The notes under the pieces are model-generated. The model was not told where the DNA came from. It searched no databases and saw nothing but the letters and a program-made list of their open reading frames with translations. 7,180 nt of DNA from Pseudomonadota bacterium. GTDB taxonomy: Bacteria > Pseudomonadota > Alphaproteobacteria > Rhizobiales > Methylopilaceae. Within the stretch, counting starts at the first letter, position 1, and every line of letters begins with the position of its first letter. Positions 1-3,812 of the stretch are shown here, piece after piece. The stretch lies in assembly GCA_023389135.1 (NCBI GenBank), contig JAEWEX010000093.1, positions 1 to 7,180 of the forward strand. Direction: 5' to 3'. A program made the position numbers and the translations under genes.

Positions 1-514
1 CGGCGCGCGGGCGCATGTAGACGGTCTCGCCGAGACCGATCGAGCCGGTGATGGTGTAGCCCACCGCCGGCGTGTAGCTGAAGGTGACCTCGGCGACGAT
101 GATGGTGGAGTTCGGAATGGCCAGCCCTTCCGGCAGCGCGTAGCTCGCGCCCTCCGACAGGGGCGAGGCGTTCTGCGCGTCGGACCACACCACGGTCGCG
201 GCGCCGTCCTCGTCGATGGCCAGGCTGGCGACCACGATCTGCGCCGCGCCGCCGTCATAGGGCGCCATCACCGCGTCGGCGGCGGCCATGATGTTCTGGA
301 CGTCCTGGTCGCCCAGTTCCTCGCTCTGGGCCACCAGGTCGCTGATGGTGCGCGCCACCAGCGTCACCTTGCGGTCGATGGCGACCGCCTGGCTCACCTC
401 GATGCCGCCGAGATACAGCGTCAGCATGAAGGGAAGAACCAGCGCGAATTCAACGGCGGAAACACCGCGGTCGTCGCCGGCGCCGCGGCGGATCATGGAG
501 CGGAGCGCGCGCAT
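1..514 (-). CDS. TadE/TadG-like pilus pseudopilin, C-terminal end cut by the window edge
   Basis: Seen: reading leftward from an ATG at 514-512, 171 codons stay open to the window edge, so the stop lies outside. A short basic N-terminus (MRALRSMIRRGAGDDRG) is followed by a class III signal, G17|VSAVEF, with Glu at mature position +5, and then a hydrophobic helix (about residues 23-38). The rest is soluble. The last visible residues (ETVYMRPRA) look like the C-terminal YMRPR region of TadE-type proteins, so little is probably missing. A GAGGA ribosome site sits 5 bases before the ATG, and the upstream gene stops only 8 bp away, so the two are surely co-transcribed. Known: TadE/TadF pseudopilins are processed by the prepilin peptidase and are needed for Flp pilus assembly. 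A longer TadG with a von Willebrand domain is unlikely given the short passenger. An alternative start at Met7 (496) would shorten the leader. Confidence 0.85.
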   Translation of the reverse strand, partial: MRALRSMIRRGAGDDRGVSAVEFALVLPFMLTLYLGGIEVSQAVAIDRKVTLVARTISDLVAQSEELGDQDVQNIMAAADAVMAPYDGGAAQIVVASLAIDEDGAATVVWSDAQNASPLSEGASYALPEGLAIPNSTIIVAEVTFSYTPAVGYTITGSIGLGETVYMRPRA

Positions 515-522
515 GGGCGTCC

Positions 523-1101
523 TCACTGGCCGGCCGCCGCTATGGCGCCGAACGGCTCGTTGCGGAAGGCGCTGGTCGCCATCACCAGGCGGCGGCCATT
601 GGGCATGTCGGCGAGGTTGAGGCCGAGCAGCGAGATCACCACGGGCCACTCATAGACCGCCCGCACCAGCACGATGTCGCCGCCCTGGCCGGGCTGGAAG
701 GCGAAGCCGCTTGTGTCCAGTTCGCCGGCCTCGTTGACGGGGCGCTCCGGCGCGGCGAAGCCCGCCAGCACCCGGACGTCCACCTGCACGCCGGCCTCGC
801 AGTCGAACATGCCGCCGACGCGGTCGCACAGCCGCTCCTTGAACTCCGCCTCAGAGATTCCCTGCGACTGGACCTGGCCGGTCATGACCAGCCGGCCGGT
901 ATCGGCGACGGCGGTCTCCAGCACCTGGCCGGCGAAGAACACCAGCGCCGTCTCCAGGATGGCGAAGATCAGCGCGAAGAACGGCAGGGCGACCAGCGCG
1001 AACTCGACGACGGTCGCGCCCTTGCGCTCGCGCACGAAGCGCCGCAGCAGCCCACCGGGGCTGATGGGCGCAGGCGGCGGGATCGGGGCAGGAGCGTTCA
1101 T
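523..1101 (-). CDS. TadE-like pilus pseudopilin (TadE/TadF family)
   Basis: A 192-residue protein. Seen: a proline-rich, uncharged N-terminus (residues 2-15), a basic stretch RRFVRERKG (20-28), then a predicted prepilin peptidase site G28|ATVVEF with Glu33 at mature +5, followed by one hydrophobic helix (about 34-57). The remaining roughly 135 residues are predicted periplasmic and contain two cysteines, Cys92 and Cys101, that could form a disulfide. Known: this layout is the TadE-like family (PF07811), minor pseudopilins of the Flp pilus matured by the TadV/CpaA peptidase. The start is supported by GGAG 8 bases upstream of the ATG. It follows the N-domain gene after a 106-bp gap in which I see no convincing promoter or terminator, and it is followed after 8 bp by a second TadE-like gene. 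TadE and TadF cannot be told apart by eye. The 28-residue leader is longer than usual. Confidence 0.9.
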   Translation of the reverse strand: MNAPAPIPPPAPISPGGLLRRFVRERKGATVVEFALVALPFFALIFAILETALVFFAGQVLETAVADTGRLVMTGQVQSQGISEAEFKERLCDRVGGMFDCEAGVQVDVRVLAGFAAPERPVNEAGELDTSGFAFQPGQGGDIVLVRAVYEWPVVISLLGLNLADMPNGRRLVMATSAFRNEPFGAIAAAGQ

Positions 1102-1207
1102 TCGGACGTCTCCACGAGGGCGCTCGGCCCGTCAGGAGACCTTCCTAACCCGCAATTCTTTGAAAGAGCGTTAGCGCAATCGCAGGGATCGGAGGGTTCC
1201 GGGCGCG

Positions 1208-1663
1208 TCAGCGCGTGCCCGACTGGCCCTGGGACAGCGTGTTGCGGGTTCCGAACTGGCCGCCGACCTGGTTGAAGAAGGCCTCGTCGTCGCCGATCCT
1301 CAGCGTGCGCTCGCACACGGGGGTGCAGGAATAGGATTCGCGCCGCACGCCGCGATGGACCGTGACCACGCGTTCGTCGGGCGCGCGGACATTGACCGTC
1401 ATGTCCATCACCAGCGCGCCGGTTGCGTCCAGCGCGACGAAGTTGGTGATGCCGTAGCTCTTGCCCGTGACCACGATGACGCCGCCCGGCTGGATCGAGG
1501 TGTCGGCGATCAGCGGGTTGCCCACCACCAGCGTGGCGGTGCCGGCAGGCGCGCGGATCACGGCGGCGCGGTCGACCACCACCTCAAGGGTCTCGCGCGC
1601 ATGGGAGGCCGGCGCCGACATCAGGGCAGCCGCCAGGCCGGCCGCGGCAATCATCCGTCGCAT
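1208..1663 (-). CDS. Secreted stand-alone pilus/secretin N-terminal domain protein
   Basis: A 151-residue protein. Seen: a signal peptide (basic MRR, hydrophobic AAAGLAAALM, AXA-type site near SHA22), then a compact domain (about 25-93) with the pattern of the N-terminal domain of CpaC secretins: VDRAAVIRAP, VVGNPLIAD, VVTGKSYGITNFVALDATG, MTVNV. CpaC here has the matching IGKSVVIEIP, IVGDPEVAN, IGVAGGATSVIFIDADG, LDVNV. A polar tail (94-151) adds Cys113 and Cys117 (SCTPVC) and ends GTRNTLSQGQSGTR. Known: the domain is the T2SS/T3SS pilus N-terminal domain family (PF13629), also found free-standing beside alphaproteobacterial tad genes. There is no BON or secretin domain, so it cannot itself form a channel. 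Inferred: a periplasmic accessory of the CpaC secretin. The start is supported by GGAG (1675-1672) 8 bases before the ATG. It heads the minus-strand unit with the TadE-like genes. Its precise role is unknown. Confidence 0.85.
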   Translation of the reverse strand: MRRMIAAAGLAAALMSAPASHARETLEVVVDRAAVIRAPAGTATLVVGNPLIADTSIQPGGVIVVTGKSYGITNFVALDATGALVMDMTVNVRAPDERVVTVHRGVRRESYSCTPVCERTLRIGDDEAFFNQVGGQFGTRNTLSQGQSGTR

Positions 1664-1762
1664 GGGTCGCGCTCCGCCAGTCCTGCCCCGCAGGGCCGAA
1701 ATCCTTTATCGAATCTCGCCGAAAACGGTGAATGAACAGCTAACGCGCGCTCATTGTCAGTC

Positions 1763-1807
1763 TGCGTGCGCGCCCGGTGCGCGCCGCTGCGCACGCGCAC
1801 GCACGCG
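1763..1807. repeat. GC inverted repeat with 20-nt alternating purine-pyrimidine tract
   Basis: A 10-bp perfect inverted repeat pairs TGCGTGCGCG (1763-1772) with CGCGCACGCA (1794-1803). A competing inner hairpin pairs GTGCGC (1777-1782) with GCGCAC (1789-1794) around a 6-base loop. Positions 1788-1807 alternate strictly between pyrimidine and purine, mostly CG and CA steps, the sequence type that adopts Z-DNA under negative supercoiling. It sits in the middle of the divergent region. A role as a supercoiling-sensitive element between divergent promoters is inference only. Confidence 0.5.
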
Positions 1808-1830
1808 GGAAGCTGCGCAAGTCGAACTGC

Positions 1831-1880
1831 ATCAATGTTTATTTATTTTTACTTCAATATTCGGGCATTAATTCGTTAAC
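1831..1880. promoter_or_regulatory. AT-rich block in the divergent promoter region
   Basis: By direct count 38 of these 50 bases are A or T, in a window that is otherwise strongly GC-rich. The block has T-rich runs on the plus strand (around 1838-1851) and ends with two TTAA tetramers, one within the palindrome GTTAAC (1875-1880). It could be an UP element, a melting region, or a site for an AT-preferring regulator such as the MucR/Ros family of Alphaproteobacteria. Which of these it is cannot be told from sequence. Confidence 0.5.
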
Positions 1881-1924
1881 TATGGCCGCGTTCCTGCGAA
1901 TTGCAGAGCTGTTGGACGGTCGAT

Positions 1925-1956
1925 TTAACCTTGTCGCAACGGACCGCTGCTATGGT
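1925..1956 (+). promoter_or_regulatory. Candidate flp promoter with a CtrA-like half site
   Basis: TTAACC (1925-1930), a CtrA half-site sequence, is followed 20 bases later by TATGGT (1951-1956), preceded by TGC, which resembles an extended -10. This puts the TTAACC at about -45 to -40, next to where a -35 would be. A TTGTCG at 1931-1936 is present but only 14 bases from the -10, too close for a normal sigma-70 pair. Known: CtrA activates the Flp pilin gene pilA in Caulobacter. A start near 1963 would give a leader of about 77 bases. The call is tentative. Confidence 0.3.
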
Positions 1957-1974
1957 CTCGTTACTCCGGGAGAT

Positions 1975-1989
1975 CGGGGGGCAACCCCG
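1975..1989 (+). other. Small G/C hairpin in the flp leader
   Basis: CGGGG (1975-1979) can pair with CCCCG (1985-1989) around GGCAA. In an alternative register GGGG (1977-1980) pairs with CCCC (1985-1988) around GCAA, a GNRA tetraloop. If transcription starts near 1963, this lies close to the 5' end of the flp mRNA, where such hairpins can protect a transcript. It is also close to an 8-bp palindrome, GACCGGTC (1993-2000). Confidence 0.35.
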
Positions 1990-1997
1990 GCGGACCG

Positions 1998-2015
1998 GTC
2001 AAACCTTTGTCAAAC
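1998..2015 (+). repeat. Direct repeat GTCAAAC, 11-bp period, ahead of the flp ribosome site
   Basis: GTCAAAC occurs at 1998-2004 and again at 2009-2015, with exactly 11 bp between the starts, about one helical turn. The second copy ends 11 bases before the GAGGAG ribosome site of flp (2027-2032). Same-face phasing suits a protein binding two DNA half sites. Its place in the probable leader would also allow an RNA-level role. No known motif is recognised. Confidence 0.45.
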
Positions 2016-2039
2016 GCTGTGCGAATGAGGAGCCTGGAA

Positions 2040-2204
2040 ATGAGCAAGTTTTTCTCCCGCTTCCTGAAGGACGAGTCCGGCGCCACGGCCATCGAGTATG
2101 GCCTGATCGCCGCGGGCATTTCGGTCGCGATCGTGACCATCGTCGGCACCGTCGGCGACAGCCTGTTTACGACCTTCACGACCGTCAACACCAACCTGCA
2201 GTAA
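2040..2204 (+). CDS. flp: Flp family type IVc pilin (major pilin precursor)
   Basis: A 54-residue prepilin, the structural subunit of the Flp pilus. Seen: an 11-residue N-terminus with basic and aromatic residues (MSKFFSRFLKD), then ESG14|ATAIEYGLIAA. Cleavage after Gly14 leaves Ala at +1 and the Glu-Tyr pair at +5/+6 that marks Flp pilins. One long hydrophobic helix (about 17-38) and a short polar Thr/Asn-rich end (TTFTTVNTNLQ) follow, so the mature pilin would have 40 residues. Known: Flp pilins are cut by the TadV/CpaA peptidase and polymerised by the CpaF/TadB/TadC machine. The ATG at 2040 is chosen because GAGGAG (2027-2032) lies 7 bases upstream. The open frame extends to a TTG at 2007, but that has no ribosome site and would displace the leader. 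flp is followed by two stem-loops, as expected for a gene expressed far above the downstream assembly genes. Confidence 0.96.
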   Translation: MSKFFSRFLKDESGATAIEYGLIAAGISVAIVTIVGTVGDSLFTTFTTVNTNLQ

Positions 2205-2217
2205 TCGGATCTCGAAC

Positions 2218-2240
2218 GGCGGCGCGCATCCCGCGCCGCC
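2218..2240 (+). other. 9-bp stem-loop just after flp
   Basis: GGCGGCGCG (2218-2226) pairs perfectly with CGCGCCGCC (2232-2240) around a 5-base loop, starting 13 bases after the flp stop. No T tract follows, so by itself it is more likely an mRNA-stabilising 3' structure than a terminator. It sits in tandem with the next hairpin. Confidence 0.6.
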
Positions 2241-2251
2241 CGGGACTGACG

Positions 2252-2282
2252 CGAAGCCGCCCCCGGCCAGAGGGCGGCTTCG
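2252..2282 (+). terminator. Probable leaky terminator / 3' stabilising hairpin after flp
   Basis: CGAAGCCGCCC (2252-2262) pairs perfectly over 11 bp with GGGCGGCTTCG (2272-2282) around a 9-base loop. GC-rich stems of the GCCGCC/GGCGGC type are common ends of alphaproteobacterial transcripts. The tail (TCGTATCC) is not a real T run, so termination may be partial. That fits a layout in which abundant flp mRNA ends here and a fraction reads into cpaA. Confidence 0.6.
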
Positions 2283-2310
2283 TCGTATCCGCAGACCGGC
2301 CGGCGCGTGG

Positions 2311-2326
2311 CTAACCGGCAGTTAAC
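2311..2326 (+). promoter_or_regulatory. CtrA-box-like CTAA-N7-TTAAC upstream of cpaA
   Basis: CTAA (2311-2314), seven bases, then TTAAC (2322-2326) differs by one base from the CtrA consensus TTAA-N7-TTAAC known from Caulobacter and relatives. It lies after the flp hairpins and 44 bases before the cpaA ATG, so it could serve a separate cpaA promoter. No clear -10 was found between it and cpaA. Confidence 0.35.
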
Positions 2327-2370
2327 GCCTGAACACCCATGGTGGCGGTCTGCTCCCGGGAGACCCTCAG

Positions 2371-2877
2371 ATGATCCTCCAGCACGTCGCGGCGATCTTC
2401 CTGCCGGCCTGCCTCGCCATGGCTGCGCTGAGCGATCTTCTCACCATGACCATTCCCAACCGGCTGACGCTGGCGCTTGCCGTGGCGTTCCCGGTGGCGG
2501 CGCTGGCCATCGGCCTTCCGCCCGCCGCCGCCGCCTGGCATGTCGCGGCGGGGGCCGTGGTCCTTGCCGGCGGGTTCGGCATGTTCGCCGCCGGCTGGAT
2601 CGGCGGCGGCGACGCCAAGCTCGCGGCGGCCGCCGCGCTGTGGATCGGCATGGAGACGCTGATGCCGTGGCTGCTGGTCACGGCCCTGTTCGGCGGGGCG
2701 CTGACCATCGGCCTGTTGCTGGTCCGGCAACTGCCGCTTCCCATGGCGCTGGCCCGTCACGACTGGGCCATGAGGCTGCATGCGCCGCAGACCGGCATCC
2801 CCTATGGCATCGCGCTCGCCGCGGGCGGACTTTGGGTGTTCCACCTGACGCCATGGGCGGCCCCGCTCGGTCTCTGA
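2371..2877 (+). CDS. cpaA: Prepilin peptidase CpaA/TadV (A24 aspartic protease)
   Basis: A 168-residue, strongly hydrophobic inner-membrane protease that cuts the leader peptides of Flp and the TadE-like pseudopilins. Seen: the two catalytic aspartates of the A24 family, Asp22 in SDLLTMTIPNR and Asp81 in the GxGD motif (GGGDAK, 78-83), each at the cytoplasmic edge of a hydrophobic segment. About five to six membrane segments are spread over 5-20, 35-50, 55-75, 84-115 and 143-160. A PYGIALAAG stretch near the C-terminus (about 143-151) is typical of the family. Known: TadV/CpaA enzymes are the short peptidase form without the N-terminal methyltransferase domain and zinc cysteines of PilD, which fits the length. 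GGGAG (2358-2362) lies 8 bases before the ATG. It follows flp after 166 bp and precedes cpaB by 116 bp. Confidence 0.95.
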   Translation: MILQHVAAIFLPACLAMAALSDLLTMTIPNRLTLALAVAFPVAALAIGLPPAAAAWHVAAGAVVLAGGFGMFAAGWIGGGDAKLAAAAALWIGMETLMPWLLVTALFGGALTIGLLLVRQLPLPMALARHDWAMRLHAPQTGIPYGIALAAGGLWVFHLTPWAAPLGL

Positions 2878-2910
2878 TCGGGACCGTGGCCGCAATTTGG
2901 CTACCTCTGC

Positions 2911-2927
2911 TTAACCATACATTGACC
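2911..2927 (+). promoter_or_regulatory. TTAACCAT box and TTGACC hexamer ahead of cpaB
   Basis: The 116-bp gap between cpaA and cpaB is AT-richer than the genes around it at about 2893-2942. It contains TTAACCAT (2911-2918), a CtrA half-site form, and TTGACC (2922-2927), a good -35 hexamer. No convincing -10 lies 16-18 bases downstream, so a promoter here is only a suggestion. A separate promoter would make sense because cpaB-cpaE form the tight part of the operon. Confidence 0.3.
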
Positions 2928-2951
2928 TTTCATTGCTCCAATCGCCCCTGA

Positions 2952-2971
2952 GCCGTGCGGTCCCGCGCGGC
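2952..2971 (+). other. Stem-loop in the cpaB leader
   Basis: GCCGTGCG (2952-2959) pairs with CGCGCGGC (2964-2971) around GTCC, with one U-G pair in the RNA. It ends 22 bases before the cpaB ATG and just upstream of its AGGGGG ribosome site (2980-2985). It could be an end structure for cpaA mRNA or a leader structure for cpaB. No T run follows. Confidence 0.4.
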
Positions 2972-2993
2972 CCGATTCCAGGGGGCGGATCAT

Positions 2994-3812
2994 ATGAAGG
3001 GCGCGCGTCTGCTAGTCCTCGGTGTGGCGATCTTCGCCGGCGGCGCCGCGGCGCTGTTGTCGCAGCGTTCGTCGCAGCCGGAGACCGTGGTCGTGGAGCG
3101 TCCGGCGGCGCCGACGGTCGCCACCGTTCAGGTGCTGGTCGCGTCCGGCGACATCGGCATGGGCACGGTGATCGCCCCCGGCAACCTCGCCTGGCAGGAA
3201 TGGCCGCGCGACGCCGCCTCCGGGCTGATGACCCGGGGCGACGGCGACGATCCCATGACCGCGGTGATCGGGTCCATCGCCCGCCAGCCCTTCGTGAGCG
3301 GCGAGCCGATCCGCGACGGCAAGATCATCAAGGCAGACGGCTCGGGCTTCATGTCGGCGATCCTGCCTGCGGGCTTTCGCGCCATCGCCACCGAGATATC
3401 GGCGGAGACCGGGGCAGGCGGCTTCGTGCTGCCCAACGACCGGGTCGACGTGATCGTGACCCGCCAGCAGGCGGACCAGCAGTCCGGCCGCGACCGCTAC
3501 GTGTCCTCCACCATCCTCAGGAACGTCCGCGTCCTGGCCATCGACCAGGCCATCGAGGAGCAGGGCGGCAAGAAGGTTGTGGTGGGCCGCACCGCCACGC
3601 TGGAGCTGTTCCCCGAGCAGGCCGAGCAACTGGCGCTCGCCCGCCAGCTCGGCACCATCTCGCTGTCGCTGCGCTCGCTGGCCGACGCCAACCCCTCGGG
3701 CCTCGCCGGCAGCGCCACGCCGGAATTCGGCGACAGCCTCGACGCCTCCGGGCCCAGCGGCGACGGCATCAACATCGTCCGCTACGGCGTCTCCACGAGG
3801 ATCGCCCAATGA
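2994..3812 (+). CDS. cpaB: Flp pilus assembly protein CpaB (RcpC)
   Basis: A 272-residue periplasmic pilus assembly protein anchored by one N-terminal hydrophobic segment (LLVLGVAIFAGGAAALL, residues 6-22). Seen: a SAF-type domain beginning VQVLVASGDIGMGTVIAPGNLAWQ (about 45-68) and continuing through FVSGEPIRDGKI (100-111). It is followed by the RcpC/CpaB core with LPAGFRAIATEI (124-135), the FVLPNDRVDVIVTR stretch (144-157), and TLELFPEQAEQLALARQLGTISLSLRS (202-228). Known: CpaB/RcpC proteins work with the secretin CpaC/RcpA at the periplasmic face of the outer-membrane channel. The ATG at 2994 is preferred to a GTG at 2955 because AGGGGG (2980-2985) precedes it at 8 bases and the membrane segment then starts properly. 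The gene ends in an ATGA overlap with cpaC, implying coupled translation. The tail (about 232-260) is Ser/Gly-rich and probably flexible. Confidence 0.94.
   Translation: MKGARLLVLGVAIFAGGAAALLSQRSSQPETVVVERPAAPTVATVQVLVASGDIGMGTVIAPGNLAWQEWPRDAASGLMTRGDGDDPMTAVIGSIARQPFVSGEPIRDGKIIKADGSGFMSAILPAGFRAIATEISAETGAGGFVLPNDRVDVIVTRQQADQQSGRDRYVSSTILRNVRVLAIDQAIEEQGGKKVVVGRTATLELFPEQAEQLALARQLGTISLSLRSLADANPSGLAGSATPEFGDSLDASGPSGDGINIVRYGVSTRIAQ

Larger units (their letters stand above)
1664..2039. promoter_or_regulatory. Divergent control region between the pseudopilin unit and the flp operon
   Basis: These 376 bases lie between head-to-head genes and must carry both promoters. I see no credible gene: the short open frames crossing it lack ribosome sites and family resemblance. 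From left to right it holds the leader of the minus-strand gene, a GC inverted repeat with alternating purine-pyrimidine sequence (1763-1807), an AT-rich block (1831-1880), TTAA boxes at 1868, 1876 and 1925, a possible flp -10 (1951-1956), and a structured flp leader (1975-2032). No -35/-10 pair on the minus strand was convincing. The change from an extreme GC block to an AT-rich block within 30 bases stands out from the surrounding coding DNA. Confidence 0.8.

Noticed and set aside
1102..1207. Separate promoter or terminator between the N-domain gene and the TadE-like gene
   Set aside because: Only a 5-bp near-palindrome (TCTTT-g-AAAGA, 1157-1167) and a weak 4-bp stem were found. No -35/-10 pair or terminator hairpin is convincing.
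1711..1715. GANTC (CcrM-type) sites as cell-cycle marks
   Set aside because: GANTC occurs in the divergent region (1711) and before cpaB (2974) but also several times inside genes (for example 856, 1335, 4537, 4951), so promoter placement is not distinctive.
1868..1880. TTAATTCGTTAAC as a full CtrA box
   Set aside because: The two TTAA cores are only 4 bases apart, not 7, so it is not a consensus double site. At most these are half sites.
1777..2028. Small plus-strand open frames in the divergent region
   Set aside because: No ribosome sites and no recognisable protein features. They cross GC repeat and AT-rich control DNA.
2007..2039. TTG start giving an 11-residue extension of flp
   Set aside because: No ribosome site precedes it, whereas GAGGAG lies 7 bases before the ATG at 2040, which gives a normal short Flp leader.
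2933..3808. A continuous 780-residue frame that would fuse a long N-terminus to CpaC
   Set aside because: The first 292 residues are an arginine/glycine-rich out-of-frame reading of cpaB, with no domain resemblance. CpaC has its own ATG, ribosome site and signal peptide at 3809.
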